Source: an uncultured Dialister sp. | GTDB taxonomy: Bacteria > Bacillota > Negativicutes > Veillonellales > Dialisteraceae | Direction: 5' to 3' | DNA length: 26,617 bases | Assembly: GCA_934216155.1 (NCBI GenBank) | Contig: CAKQBK010000034.1 | Coordinates: 1 to 26,617, forward strand | Part shown: piece by piece, positions 1 to 8,981 of the stretch | Numbering within the stretch: the stretch's first letter is position 1 | How the letters are laid out: each line of letters begins with the position of its first letter | Made by a program: the position numbers and the translations under genes | The notes under the pieces: generated by a model | Told to the model about the DNA's origin: nothing | The model's database searches: none | Seen by the model: the letters and a program-made list of their open reading frames with translations, nothing else

Positions 1-77
1 TAAAGAACCGCCGTGTACCGAACGGTACGCACGGTGGTGTGAGAGGTCGGTAGGGGAAACCCTACCTCCTACTCGAT
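1..77 (+). mobile_element. 3' end of a group II intron (domains V and VI)
   Basis: The first bases fold as a domain V-like hairpin: an ACCGCCGTG / CACGGTGGT stem continues into GTACC-GAAC-GGTAC with a two-base CG bulge on the 3' side. It is followed by GTGAGAGGTCGG and a second hairpin (GGTAGGGGAAACCCTACC) ending in CTACTCGAT at 69-77, the usual 3' boundary of many bacterial group II introns. The intron lies on the plus strand. Its 5' part and any reverse transcriptase are outside the window, so mobility cannot be judged and no structural class is assigned. The downstream exon starts near 78 and runs into a heptad-repeat stretch. Confidence 0.8.
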
Positions 78-647
78 TTATATGAAGGGATTAGTAGTCA
101 GTAGCCAGTATCAGGAAATACAGTTAGGAATGAAGGTGCGATAATTCAAATATTGCTACTTATTTTGTAACCAATGGTAGTATCCAGCAATACTATTATG
201 TTAAGCAAATATGGCGATATTTTCTGCAGTTAAAAGGTTCATAGGTTCGAAGGTTCAAAGGTTCTTTTTTACTCAATAATATCTTAACTATATCAGAATA
301 TGTGAGAGCTCTCAGAATTCTCTGAGCCTTAAAAATCTGTCTGGATAAGCGGGATTTGAAAAAAGTGTATCTATTCCTTAGCTTAACAACATTGTGGTAT
401 TCAGTCTCTTGTGGGTAGAGAGACTCTTATTCTTAAATCAAATTGACCTCCTTTAGTCCATTGTAATATCTTCAGCTAGGGGGAAATGGAAATAAAAAAA
501 GAGAGCACTTAGTAAGAAGTTCTCTCTTTTTTGAATATGGAAAAATACATAATCTTATAATGCCATTCAGCCGAAAGGATGTATAAGGAGCAATAACCAG
601 CATCTAGTAGCTGGTAGCCTGGAAACCCTAAACCCTAAACCCAGCTG
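78..647. other. Non-coding region with short-period repeats
   Basis: No convincing ORF is present. Visible items are a 7-nt-period run (GTAGTCAGTAGCCAGTA) at about 94-112, a 9-nt-period GGTTC run at about 236-265 ending in a T tract, a self-complementary stretch around 303-329 (gagagctctcagaattctctgag), the terminator at 495-532, and two and a half telomere-like CCCTAAA units at 624-641 just beyond the stop codon of the minus-strand gene. Nothing else is recognised. Confidence 0.6.
495..532. terminator. Bidirectional intrinsic terminator
   Basis: AAAAAAGAGAG (495-505) pairs with CTCTCTTTTTT (522-532), giving an 11-bp stem with a T tract on either strand. It could end minus-strand transcription from the 168-aa gene (stop at 648) or read-through from the intron side. 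Confidence 0.7.
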
Positions 648-1154
648 CTAATATGCACTATCGTCTTCTGGTTCTTCTTTTTCTCGAGCAATCAGAATTC
701 TAAGCATGGTGAGGCTAGCCTGGAGGTATTCGTAATCGGATCCGAAGGCGCAGATGATGCCGTAGCGGAAGAGGGATTCTTTTTCTTCTGGTTTCACTTG
801 GTGTACAGCGATGAGGATGTCATCTCGGCCATAGAGGCAGAGGCCCTGGGCTAGGGCAATGGATTGTTTTATTTTGGTGGGGCTTCCAGAGGTGTAGAAG
901 ACAAAGTGTACGTCATTATCAGCAGCGCCTCTGGCAGCGTCTTCTGGGGATTCCAGGGGGCTTACGTCCACATCCCAGCCGGAATCGGCAAAAGCGTTGG
1001 CTGCCAGTTTTCTTTGTTCTCTATCTTCTGGGAGGTCGTTTTCCATTTCAATCAGAAGAAGGCGAGGGCGTCTGCCATCCAACTCAGCAAATTCTTTGCT
1101 TAAACGCAGTGCTTCTTCTCTAATGGTTTCTTTTGTTTTCTGATCCAGTCCCAT
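648..1154 (-). CDS. Stand-alone cobalamin-binding-domain-like protein lacking the cobalamin ligand motif
   Basis: This 168-aa protein aligns over nearly its whole length with the C-terminal B12 domain of MutB encoded nearby. Shared blocks are GRRPR, FADxGWDVDV, DNDVH, GR(E/D)DIL(V/I)AV and a C-terminal [16 protein letters not shown] helix. The DGHDRG motif that supplies the cobalt-binding His in MutB is replaced by LPEDRE. The SxL segment and the IGG turn contacting the cofactor tail are also changed (YTSGS, VHQVK). It therefore probably keeps the Rossmann-like fold but cannot bind B12 in the usual base-off/His-on way. AAAGGAG lies at good spacing before the ATG. It is divergent from mutAB, sharing a roughly 220-bp upstream region. 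Its role is unknown; a mutase partner, decoy or regulator is possible. The residue differences are seen; loss of cobalamin binding is inferred from family knowledge. Confidence 0.85.
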   Translation of the reverse strand: MGLDQKTKETIREEALRLSKEFAELDGRRPRLLLIEMENDLPEDREQRKLAANAFADSGWDVDVSPLESPEDAARGAADNDVHFVFYTSGSPTKIKQSIALAQGLCLYGRDDILIAVHQVKPEEKESLFRYGIICAFGSDYEYLQASLTMLRILIAREKEEPEDDSAY

Positions 1155-1308
1155 AATATTCTCCTTTTATTGGAATAAAATAATATGCATAAAAGAAAAT
1201 GAAATTTACATGCTTATTATAATATAATAATTGGCTTATTTTCAATCAAAATATCAGAAAATATGAATACTATTAGCAATAAATACAATAAAATGAGTAA
1301 AACATTTA

Positions 1309-1337
1309 TTGACACTTATGAAAATATGAATTATACT
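1309..1337 (+). promoter_or_regulatory. Sigma-A-type promoter of the mutAB leader
   Basis: TTGACA (1309-1314), 17 bp, then TATACT (1332-1337). It sits about 30 bp before the cobalamin aptamer and would start the leader RNA near 1344. Confidence 0.75.
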
Positions 1338-1370
1338 GAGACTGTAGTCATTTAGACAATTTCATATGGC

Positions 1371-1545
1371 TGACAGATGCGAAAGCATAAAAGAGAATCC
1401 GGTATAAGCCGGAGCGGTCCCGCCACTGTAAGGAGGAGCTTTGCCTAATATGTCACTGGGGTAACCTGGGAAGGCTGGCAAAAGCAAGGAATCCGAGCCA
1501 GGAGAACTATCTGTCAATGAATCACCGCTTAACCTGCGAGAGATG
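1371..1545 (+). promoter_or_regulatory. Cobalamin riboswitch upstream of mutAB
   Basis: It has the conserved order of a cobalamin riboswitch: closing stem TGACAGAT (1371-1378) with ATCTGTCA (1509-1516), the GCGAAAGCAT segment, GGTCCCGCCACTGTA, and the B12 box GAGCCAGGAGAACT just before the 3' closing strand. A downstream arm (ATCACCGCTTAACCTGCGAGAG) is positioned for the kissing interaction. A terminator follows at 1584-1614 and then mutA. Such riboswitches usually repress B12 synthesis or uptake genes, so placement before a B12-dependent enzyme is unusual; the sign of regulation cannot be read from sequence alone. Confidence 0.93.
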
Positions 1546-1583
1546 GGGAGGGGATTGAGATTATTTTTTAGTCTCATGTTTTC

Positions 1584-1614
1584 CGACTGCCCATAAAAGG
1601 ACAGTCGTTTTTTT
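1584..1614 (+). terminator. Intrinsic terminator of the mutAB riboswitch leader
   Basis: CGACTGCCC pairs with GGACAGTCG around an ATAAAA loop with one internal mismatch, followed by seven T. A weaker hairpin (TGAGA...TCTCA, about 1555-1577) lies just upstream and may take part in an alternative fold. This is the likely expression platform. Confidence 0.8.
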
Positions 1615-1709
1615 ATGGAATGAATTTCCCGAGAAGCCCTAAAGGAGGTGAAACCAGTTCCGTTTTCTTGGAATTGTCTAAAGGAAGTTATTAAAGGAGG
1701 ATATATTTC

Positions 1710-3974
1710 ATGGATGAAGTAACAAAAGAAACATCCGGAGAAAGACAGCTTACCGATAAAGAATTGGAAGCGATTCTGAAACAGTCCGAAGGTAAGACTG
1801 ATTTCCCGAAAGTCACATTTGATGAATTTACACCGCCGACTTATGAAGAATGGGTGGATGCCTGCAACGCTCTTCTGAAAGGCAAACCGTTTGATAAATT
1901 AATGTATACCAAGACTTATGAAGGAATCACCTTCAGTCCTATTTACACCTGGCGCACCGGTCCGGACGCACAGGACGCTATTCTTCCAACCGATGATTAT
2001 CCGGGCATGGGAGATTTCATGCGTGGACAGAAAGTCAATGGTTACAAAGAAGAACCATGGGGCATTGCTCAGTCCTGTGATGAAGCACTTCCAAAGGAAA
2101 ATAATGAACTCCTGAAACATGAAATTGATCGTGGCTCTACGGTCTATAATGTACGTCTTGATGAATCTACCCTTCACGGTGTAGATGTTACCGATGCAGA
2201 AAAACCAGGCGAAACTGGTGTCTGCCTGACTACTCTGGAAGATGTACATACTCTTCTGGATGGCCTTGATCTTGCTAAATATCCATTCATGATGTTTACT
2301 GGCGAATCTGCTCTGGCTCCACTGGCTCTGGTGGCTGCTGCTCTGAAAGCACAGGGAAAAGATGTGTCTAAGCTGCACGGCGTAATTGGTGCAAGCCCAT
2401 TGACACAGCTGCTGACGGACGGCAAAAACAAAGAAACTCTGGACAAAGATTATGACCAGATGGCAGAATCCATTCGCTGGGCAAGCAAGAATGCACCAGG
2501 TCTGGCTACTGTATATGTTCCAAGTGATGTATTCTCTCTGGGCGGCGCGCAGGCTGTACAGGAAGTAGCATACACCTTTGGCGTCGCTGTTGAATACGTT
2601 CGTCAGATGCTGAAACGTGGTATTTCTATTCATGACATTGCACAGTCTCTGTACTTTGGCTTCAATGTAGGCGCTACATTCTTCATTGAAATTGCTAAAC
2701 TCCGTGCAGCTCGTCAGGTTTGGTCCAATATCATGAAAGCTTTCGGCGCGGAAGAAGAAGACCGTGCTATGAAGATTCATGCTAAACCAGCTTTCTTCAC
2801 CAAGACTATTTTCGATGTAGGCGTCAATATGCTCCGTAACACCACAGAAGCTTTCTCTGCTGTTGTTGGCGGCGTAGATACCTATACCAATGCTCCTTAT
2901 GATGACACGGTTCGTAAAGGCGATGAATTCTCCCGTCGTATCGCTAGAAACCTTCAGATTATGCTGCAGGAAGAATTTGGCATGCTTCGTCCAATCGATG
3001 CAGCTGGTGGTTCCTGGGCTATTGAAGAACTGACCAAAGAAATGGCTGAAAAGATTTGGGCTGAATTCCAGAAGGTAGAAGGTTTGGGCGGCATCACCAA
3101 AGCCATCGTAGAAGGATATCCACAGGCTGAAATCAAAGCTGTTCTGGAAAAACGTTTCAAAGCACTGGATCTCAGAAAAGACCGTGCAGTTGGTAACAAC
3201 ATGTATCCGCTCATGGGTGAAGTTCTCCTGGAAGCAAGACCAGAAGATACCGAAGCCATTAAGAAAGAATTGGGCGATGCTGCTAAAGCTTACAGAGCTG
3301 ACCAGGATCTGGCATTCCGTAGCCAGAAACTGTCTGACCTAAAAGCAGCAGGTGAAGGCGAAGCCGTAGATAAAGCTATCGCTGCTGTCGAAGCTGGCGC
3401 TACTATCGGCGAAGTCAATGAAGTGGCAGGCAATGGTGAAGGTTCCATCGCTGTAGAAGCTATCGCTGCTCATCGCTGGACCGAACGTTTCGAAGCACTT
3501 CGCTGGGATACAGAAAAATATGTCAAAGAAACTGGCAAAAATGTGGAAGTTTTCCTGGCCAACATGGGCAAGATTCCGCAGCATAAAGCAAGAGCCGATT
3601 TCTCCACTTCCTTCCTGCAGGTTGGTGAATTCAATGTTCATCTCAACAATGGCTTCCAGGATGATGAAGGAAAACCGGGTTCCCGCTGGGATAAGTGCGT
3701 AGAAGCACTGAAAGCTGGTGCAGATGATAAAGGCAATCCATATGATGTAGCTGTTATCTGCTCCACCGATGCTACCTACCCAGAAGATGTACCGGCACTG
3801 GCTCCAAGACTGAAAGAAGTTCTCGGAAATGGCACTCTGTTCTTGGCAGGTGCTGCTCCGAAAGATCTGGAAGAAACCTATCGCAAAGCTGGCGTAGATG
3901 ATTTCATCAGCGTCAAAGCAAACTGCTATGAACTTCTCCGTATGCTGCAGAAAAAGAAAGGAATGATTGAATAA
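1710..3974 (+). CDS. mutA: Methylmalonyl-CoA mutase small (beta) subunit
   Basis: This 754-aa protein is the non-catalytic partner of MutB in the heterodimeric mutase that interconverts succinyl-CoA and (R)-methylmalonyl-CoA. It contains a TIM-barrel mutase region (roughly residues 60-560; for example the [11 protein letters not shown] and [13 protein letters not shown] blocks typical of the family) and a C-terminal B12-domain fold (about 610-754). In that domain the DxHxxG cobalt-ligand motif is absent ([14 protein letters not shown] instead), as expected for small subunits. At 754 aa it is longer than actinobacterial MutA of about 640 aa. The start is set by AAAGGAGG 8 nt upstream of the ATG. 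The stop overlaps the mutB start (TAATG), implying translational coupling. It is controlled by the upstream cobalamin riboswitch and terminator. In Negativicutes the enzyme serves succinate decarboxylation to propionate; epimerase and decarboxylase genes are not in the window. Confidence 0.95.
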   Translation: MDEVTKETSGERQLTDKELEAILKQSEGKTDFPKVTFDEFTPPTYEEWVDACNALLKGKPFDKLMYTKTYEGITFSPIYTWRTGPDAQDAILPTDDYPGMGDFMRGQKVNGYKEEPWGIAQSCDEALPKENNELLKHEIDRGSTVYNVRLDESTLHGVDVTDAEKPGETGVCLTTLEDVHTLLDGLDLAKYPFMMFTGESALAPLALVAAALKAQGKDVSKLHGVIGASPLTQLLTDGKNKETLDKDYDQMAESIRWASKNAPGLATVYVPSDVFSLGGAQAVQEVAYTFGVAVEYVRQMLKRGISIHDIAQSLYFGFNVGATFFIEIAKLRAARQVWSNIMKAFGAEEEDRAMKIHAKPAFFTKTIFDVGVNMLRNTTEAFSAVVGGVDTYTNAPYDDTVRKGDEFSRRIARNLQIMLQEEFGMLRPIDAAGGSWAIEELTKEMAEKIWAEFQKVEGLGGITKAIVEGYPQAEIKAVLEKRFKALDLRKDRAVGNNMYPLMGEVLLEARPEDTEAIKKELGDAAKAYRADQDLAFRSQKLSDLKAAGEGEAVDKAIAAVEAGATIGEVNEVAGNGEGSIAVEAIAAHRWTERFEALRWDTEKYVKETGKNVEVFLANMGKIPQHKARADFSTSFLQVGEFNVHLNNGFQDDEGKPGSRWDKCVEALKAGADDKGNPYDVAVICSTDATYPEDVPALAPRLKEVLGNGTLFLAGAAPKDLEETYRKAGVDDFISVKANCYELLRMLQKKKGMIE

Positions 3975-6172
3975 TGGCAAACGCAAATCCTGATTTCACA
4001 CAGCTCTCTCTGGGTGAACATCCCCATTGCTCTTATGATGAATGGAAGGAAAAGCTGGAAGCCAAAACCGGCAAGGACTTTGATGCCCTCTATGAACCAA
4101 CCATGGAACATATCCCGGTAGCTCCCTTCTATACCAAAGATGTATATAATGATTGCAACCACCTGGATTTCATGAGTGGTATCCCGCCATTCCTTCGCGG
4201 ACCATACTCCACCATGTATGTATTCCGTCCATGGACCGTTCGTCAGTATGCAGGGTTCTCCACCGCTGAAGAATCCAACGCATTCTACAAGAGAAACCTG
4301 GCTGCAGGCCAGAAAGGTCTGTCCATTGCATTCGACCTTCCAACCCACCGCGGCTACGACGCAGATAACCCTCGTGTAATCGGCGATGTTGGTAAAGCAG
4401 GCGTATCTGTATGCTCCATGCTGGATATGAACATCCTCTTTGATGGCATTCCGCTGGATCAGATGTCCGTATCCATGACCATGAACGGTGCCGTACTTCC
4501 AATTCTGGCATTCTTCATTTCCGCTGGTATCGAACAGGGCGTAGATAAGAAGATTCTGGCCGGCACCATTCAGAACGATATTCTGAAGGAATTCATGGTA
4601 CGTAACACCTACATTTACCCACCGGCTATGTCCATGCGTATCATTGGTGATATTTTCGAATACACCACCAAGTACATGCCGAAGTTCAACTCCATTTCCA
4701 TTTCTGGTTACCATATCCAGGAATGCGGCGCTACTTGCGATCTGGAAATTGGTTATACCCTGGCTGACGGCATGGAATACATTCGCTGCGGCGAAAAAGC
4801 AGGTCTGCCAGTCGATGCCTTTGCAAAACGTCTGTCCTTCTTCTGGGATCAGGGCAAGAACTACTTCATGGAAATTGCTAAGATGCGTGCGGCTCGTGTC
4901 CTCTGGGCTAAGATTCTTAAAGGCTTTGGCGCTAAGAACCCGAAATCCATGGCTCTCCGTACCCACTCCCAGACCTCTGGCTGGTCTCTGACAGAACAGG
5001 ATCCATTCAACAACATTGGCCGTACCTGTATGGAAGCTATGTCCGCTGCTCTCGGTCATACCCAGTCCCTGCACACCAACGCACTGGATGAAGCTATCGC
5101 ACTGCCGACTGACTTCTCTGCTCGTCTGGCTCGTAACACCCAGCTGTACATCCAGGATGAAACCAAGGTCTGCAAGATCATCGATCCATGGGGCGGTTCC
5201 TACTATGTAGAATACCTGACCAACGAAATCATCAAACGTGCTTGGGCACATATCCAGGAAGTCGAAGCACTGGGCGGCATGTCCAAAGCTATTTCCACCG
5301 GTCTTCCGAAAATGCGTATCGAAGAATGCGCTGCTCGTCGTCAGGCAGATATCGACTCTGGTCGCGAAACCATTGTTGGTCTGAACAAGTACAGACTGGC
5401 TAAGGAAGATCCGCTGAACGTTCTCTCTATCGATAACACCGCTGTACGTAACGCACAGATTAAACGTCTGGAAAAACTCAGAAGCATCCGTGATCCAGAA
5501 GCAGTTCGTCGCGATCTGGAAGCCATCACCAAGTGCGCTGAATCCCGTGACAACGGCAACCTTCTGGAAGCCGCAGTACAGGCAGCTCATGACCGTGCTT
5601 CCCTGGGTGAAATTTCCGATGCCGTTGAAAAAGTATCCGGTCGATTCAATGCTGTGATCCACACCATTTCCGGCGTATACTCCAGCGAATTCGATGATAC
5701 TTCCGAACTGGACGAAGCTAAGAAACTGGCTAATGAATTCGAAGCACTCGAAGGTCGTCGTCCACGTATCTTCCTGGCTAAGATGGGTCAGGATGGCCAC
5801 GACAGAGGTCAGAAAGTATTGGCTACTTCCTTCGCAGATATGGGCTGGGATGTCGACGTAGGTCCGCTGTTCCAGACACCAGAAGAAGCAGCACAGGATG
5901 CAGTTGATAACGACGTTCATATGGTCGGCTTCTCCTCCTTGGCAGCAGGCCATAAGACACTGCTCCCAGCTATCGTAGAAGACCTGAAGAAACTGGGACG
6001 TGAAGATATCCTGGTTGCTATCGGCGGCGTTATTCCGCCACAGGACTATGAATTCCTCTATGACCATGGCGCAGTAGCTATCTTCGGACCAGGCACCAAC
6101 ATTCCGAAATGCTGCATTAAGTTGCTGAAGATGCTGGTTGACCGCGCTAAGGAAGAACAGAAGGAAGGCTAA
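3974..6172 (+). CDS. mutB: Methylmalonyl-CoA mutase large (alpha) subunit, adenosylcobalamin-dependent
   Basis: This 732-aa protein is the catalytic subunit. The N-terminal TIM barrel carries the family signature [18 protein letters not shown] (about residues 85-102) and [16 protein letters not shown], and a linker leads to the C-terminal B12 domain (about 595-732). The domain has the full cobalamin motif DGHDRG at residues 607-612, with His609 as the lower cobalt ligand (equivalent to His610 of the Propionibacterium enzyme). It also has GFSSLAAGH and AIGGVIPP, which contact the nucleotide tail. Its length matches the family. Its ATG overlaps the mutA stop by one base, so the subunits are probably made by coupled translation. 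meaB follows after about 730 bp of repeat-rich DNA. Identification is secure. Confidence 0.97.
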   Translation: MANANPDFTQLSLGEHPHCSYDEWKEKLEAKTGKDFDALYEPTMEHIPVAPFYTKDVYNDCNHLDFMSGIPPFLRGPYSTMYVFRPWTVRQYAGFSTAEESNAFYKRNLAAGQKGLSIAFDLPTHRGYDADNPRVIGDVGKAGVSVCSMLDMNILFDGIPLDQMSVSMTMNGAVLPILAFFISAGIEQGVDKKILAGTIQNDILKEFMVRNTYIYPPAMSMRIIGDIFEYTTKYMPKFNSISISGYHIQECGATCDLEIGYTLADGMEYIRCGEKAGLPVDAFAKRLSFFWDQGKNYFMEIAKMRAARVLWAKILKGFGAKNPKSMALRTHSQTSGWSLTEQDPFNNIGRTCMEAMSAALGHTQSLHTNALDEAIALPTDFSARLARNTQLYIQDETKVCKIIDPWGGSYYVEYLTNEIIKRAWAHIQEVEALGGMSKAISTGLPKMRIEECAARRQADIDSGRETIVGLNKYRLAKEDPLNVLSIDNTAVRNAQIKRLEKLRSIRDPEAVRRDLEAITKCAESRDNGNLLEAAVQAAHDRASLGEISDAVEKVSGRFNAVIHTISGVYSSEFDDTSELDEAKKLANEFEALEGRRPRIFLAKMGQDGHDRGQKVLATSFADMGWDVDVGPLFQTPEEAAQDAVDNDVHMVGFSSLAAGHKTLLPAIVEDLKKLGREDILVAIGGVIPPQDYEFLYDHGAVAIFGPGTNIPKCCIKLLKMLVDRAKEEQKEG

Positions 6173-6902
6173 GCTAGTGACTAGTAGACTGGTGACTAGT
6201 GATTGGGAAAATTTTCCAATTTACAAATCACCGGTCATCTCACCTTAGATTTCTTGTCCTGCGAGGAACTCAAGGAAATGGAAAGGGTATCAGGCAAAAG
6301 GAAATAGTTGTTCATTTCTGCTGATACAAAGGGTTTCAGGTCGCTCAGGTTTCTCAGGATGCTTAGGCTGCTTAGGTTTCTCGAATGAGATGCTAATGTT
6401 GTCATCTCGTTCGGGGCACTTGAGAAACTTGAGTCACCTGAGTAACCTGTGCTACTTGTTCCATTTGTCCCATTCTCCTTGGGTTCCGCAGCAGGGCTTG
6501 CAATCTGTATGATTTGTGAGCATGAACATTGGATGTTCATTTCATCGTTTTTCTGAAAGAATGCGTAATGCGTAGTACGTAATGGTGGAAGGAGGTCCCC
6601 CCCACGTTATTAAGTGAAGAATTTGCGTTGATAGGCATGATTCCGCTGGTGGTAATAGGTTGCTCAAGTTTCTCAGGGTTCTCAGGCTACTCAGGTTCTC
6701 TGAATGTGCCGATAGATGCTAGCGTTATCATCTCATTCGGGAAACATGAGAAACTTGAGAATCCTGAGTAACCTGAGAAACTTTGAAAATCATCGCAAAT
6801 CTCACTTAACTTAGCAGCATTACCATTCTACGCGCTATTTCATGAAAAAGAATGATTAACTAGCATACATATCATTTGGTGTTTACGGAAGGAGAAGACG
6901 AA
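6173..6902. repeat. Repeat-filled mutB-meaB spacer with 7-nt and 9-nt-period inverted arrays
   Basis: No protein gene is supported. Immediately after the mutB stop is a 7-nt-period run (GTGACTA/GTGACTG, 6177-6204) followed by the palindrome ATTGGGAAAATTTTCCAAT. Two 9-nt-period palindromes follow. In 6338-6457, CTCAGGTTT-type units on the left are answered by AAACTTGAG/CCTGAGTAA units on the right around GAATGAGATGCTAATGTTGTC. In 6657-6785 the same design has a loop region containing TAGCGTTATCATCTCATTC. Both loops share an ATGCTA-GTTNTCATCTC-TTCGG core. The stretch between them (6458-6656) and 6786-6880 shows nothing recognisable. The arrays could form very long hairpins in a mutAB-meaB transcript. 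Confidence 0.7.
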
Positions 6903-8075
6903 ATGCCTGAAAACAATGATGATTTGAGACCTAGCTGGGTACCGGAAGAAAAGAATCCTGAATTTGCTTGTTCGGTTATGCGTGGCATCGATACCACAGC
7001 CAACAGCATCACTGGTGCTAAGGAATATCCTGATGCACCACTTCGCAAGGTACCGCTTCGCAAAAAAATGACAGTGGAACAATACATCGATGGGGTAGCC
7101 AAAGGAGATCGTGTGGTTTTGTCCAAGGCTATCACCTTAATCGAAAGTAATGCGCCAAAAGATTTTGATAAAGCACAGCGGGTACTGCAGGGATTGCTTC
7201 CTAGAACAGGGAAAGCGCTCCGCATCGGTATCACCGGGGTACCTGGGGCTGGTAAAAGTACATTTATTGAATCTTTCGGGCAGATGCTCTGTCATCAGGG
7301 CTACAAAGTAGCGGTTCTGGCTGTAGACCCGACTTCTTCCATCACTGGCGGTTCCATTCTAGGGGATAAAACCCGTATGCAGAACCTGTCCCGTGAACCC
7401 AATTGTTTCATTCGTCCTTCTCCGTCCAAAGGCACTTTGGGTGGCGTAGCTCGTAAGAGTCGTGAAACCATGCTCCTTTGCGAAGCCGCTGGTTGTGATG
7501 TCATTCTGGTAGAAACTGTCGGTGTCGGTCAGTCTGAAACCACGGTCCGCTCTATGGTTGATTTCTTCATGCTGGTCGTTTTGACTGGGGCCGGTGATGA
7601 CCTGCAGGGCATCAAAAAAGGTATCATGGAATTGGCCGATGCCATCGTGGTCAACAAAGCCGATGGGGATAACCTGGAACGCGCCAAAGTGGCCCAGGGT
7701 GAATATGAAAGAATGTGCGAATTCATTCGCCCTGCTACAGAAGGTTGGAAAACCCATGCGTACCGCTGCTCTGCTATCAAAAAGACAGGCCTTTTGGAAC
7801 TGTGGGCTGTGATGCGCGAATTTGAAAAAGTCACTAAGAAATCCGGTGTCTTTGATAACCGCCGTCAGCGTCAGATCCTTGATTGGGTCAATAGCATGAT
7901 TGATGAACACTTGCATAACCTCTTCTTTGAAGACCCGCTGATCAAAGGCAGACTCCCGTCTGTCAAAGCAGCCGTTCTGGCCGGTGTCATTTCTCCAAGC
8001 CAGGCTGTGACAGAACTGATCAAATCCTTCGATATGGATAGAGCGTCTATTCGACATATGGAAGAAAATAAATAA
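6903..8075 (+). CDS. meaB: MeaB-type G3E GTPase, methylmalonyl-CoA mutase chaperone
   Basis: This 390-aa P-loop GTPase gates adenosylcobalamin loading and protects the mutase from inactivation. Visible motifs are Walker A GVPGAGKS (112-119), GGSILGDKTRM in the switch region, ETVGVGQSE (Walker B/G3), and NKAD for guanine recognition. It carries about 60 residues before the conserved GDR-LSKAITLIES start, an extension not present in typical MeaB of about 330 aa. An upstream in-frame TTG (6876) is possible, but GGAAGGAG (6887-6894) lies 8 nt before the ATG at 6903, so the ATG is chosen. Its position downstream of mutAB fits the usual genetic linkage. No promoter was found right upstream, so it may be co-transcribed through the repeat spacer. 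Confidence 0.95.
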   Translation: MPENNDDLRPSWVPEEKNPEFACSVMRGIDTTANSITGAKEYPDAPLRKVPLRKKMTVEQYIDGVAKGDRVVLSKAITLIESNAPKDFDKAQRVLQGLLPRTGKALRIGITGVPGAGKSTFIESFGQMLCHQGYKVAVLAVDPTSSITGGSILGDKTRMQNLSREPNCFIRPSPSKGTLGGVARKSRETMLLCEAAGCDVILVETVGVGQSETTVRSMVDFFMLVVLTGAGDDLQGIKKGIMELADAIVVNKADGDNLERAKVAQGEYERMCEFIRPATEGWKTHAYRCSAIKKTGLLELWAVMREFEKVTKKSGVFDNRRQRQILDWVNSMIDEHLHNLFFEDPLIKGRLPSVKAAVLAGVISPSQAVTELIKSFDMDRASIRHMEENK

Positions 8076-8079
8076 TCTT

Positions 8080-8154
8080 GGTGACTGGTAGACTGGTGAC
8101 CAGTGACTGGTAGGCTATGTCTAGTCACCAGTCACGAGTCACCAGTTACCAATC
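8080..8154. repeat. Heptad-period palindrome between meaB and the MsrA-like gene
   Basis: TTGGTGACTGGTAGACTGG-type units (period 7) on the left are answered by GTCACCAGTCACGAGTCACC units on the right, ending in TACCAA, with a short centre (GGCTATGTC). It begins 4 nt after the meaB stop and ends a few bases before the ribosome binding site of the next gene, so the whole spacer is one hairpin. Confidence 0.85.
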
Positions 8155-8170
8155 ATAAAAGGAGCATAGA

Positions 8171-8734
8171 ATGAAAGAACTATATTTAGCTGGCGGTTCT
8201 TACTATGGTTTGCAGGAAGTCTTTTCTCGCATGTATGGCGTAGTGGATACAGTGGCTGGCTTTTGTAATTGTGATGTGGAACATCCCACCAAGGAGATGC
8301 TGAAAGAAGGAAAAGCCACAGGGCAGGAGTGCGTGAAAGTCATTTACAATCCGAAAAAGATTGATATCGGCATGATGCTCAATGTGTTCTTCACGGTGAT
8401 CAATCCTTATACCGACGGCATTCAGGGGAAGTTTGTGGGACCCCAGTATAGAAGTGGCGTGTACTACGTGAGCCAGGAAGATACCATGCAACTGGGGTAT
8501 TTCTTTGCCTTTATTCAAAATCGTGGCATTGCTCACCAAATGACAGAAAACTCTTTGGTGGTCAATGAATTTGAAGGAGAAGGAAAAATTCGGCCCAAGG
8601 TACGGACAGAACTGAAAGAATTGGTTAATTTCTATCCGGCTCCAGAAGAACAACAACATTACCTTCGCAGCCATCCGGACGCCTATACGCCCATTGATAT
8701 TCCGATGTTAGCGAAGCTGAAGATTATACAGTAG
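8171..8734 (+). CDS. MsrA-fold protein with Ser in place of the catalytic Cys
   Basis: This 187-aa protein follows the peptide methionine-(S)-sulfoxide reductase MsrA over its length: LAGGSYYGLQEVFSRMYGV, then the VEHPTKEMLKEGKATGQECVKVIYNPKKI region and QYRSGVYYVS. In active MsrA the first motif is GCFWG with the nucleophilic Cys. Here codon 10 is TCT (Ser) and the following Phe-Trp are Tyr-Tyr. Two Cys occur nearby in GFCNCD (about residues 31-33). The protein is therefore probably not an ordinary MsrA; it may bind substrate without reducing it or have a changed chemistry. It is not a decayed gene, since the frame is intact and a good AAAGGAG precedes the ATG. It follows meaB after a heptad palindrome, which hints at a link to the mutase locus. 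An msrA annotation by homology would overstate function. Confidence 0.85.
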   Translation: MKELYLAGGSYYGLQEVFSRMYGVVDTVAGFCNCDVEHPTKEMLKEGKATGQECVKVIYNPKKIDIGMMLNVFFTVINPYTDGIQGKFVGPQYRSGVYYVSQEDTMQLGYFFAFIQNRGIAHQMTENSLVVNEFEGEGKIRPKVRTELKELVNFYPAPEEQQHYLRSHPDAYTPIDIPMLAKLKIIQ

Positions 8735-8981
8735 CGGTAACCAACATAGAAGTCATTTGCGTCATGATGATGGTTATAAAAGGTTATTTTTGTGCCGCTT
8801 ATGTGTTGTGTTACATATAGAAAATCCCTACTGGTTTAAGGTTATAAAAGGTTATGAAAGGTTATTTCTGCTTTTGTGGAGATGCCTTTTGTAACCTTTT
8901 TTAGTGAGTGACTTAAACATCCCACCTATAAATAATGATTCTATCAGGTAACATTAATTGAATTGGATGATTTTAAATGAT
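8735..8981. repeat. Non-coding stretch with GGTTATAAAA decamer repeats
   Basis: After the msrA-like stop there are two runs of the 10-nt-period unit GGTTATAAAA (8771-8788 and 8860-8886). The second ends in GTAACCTTTTTTA (8891-8903), which can pair back to a GGTTA unit and leave a T tract, so it may act as terminator for the mut-msrA side. No ORF is convincing. Confidence 0.5.

Noticed and set aside
621..642. Telomere-like CCCTAAA repeats
   Set aside because: Only two to three units, inside a bacterial intergenic space, and of the same 7-nt type as other arrays; not a telomere.
1362..1577. 71-codon minus-strand frame across the cobalamin riboswitch
   Set aside because: The plus strand is a well-conserved riboswitch; the frame is accidental.
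3926..6067. 713-codon open frame antisense to mutB
   Set aside because: It is a shadow of the strongly biased mutB codons: mutB has full family motifs, and the antisense protein resembles nothing and has no ribosome binding site.
6876..6902. TTG start for MeaB 9 codons upstream
   Set aside because: The ribosome binding site lies within this stretch and is correctly placed for the ATG at 6903.
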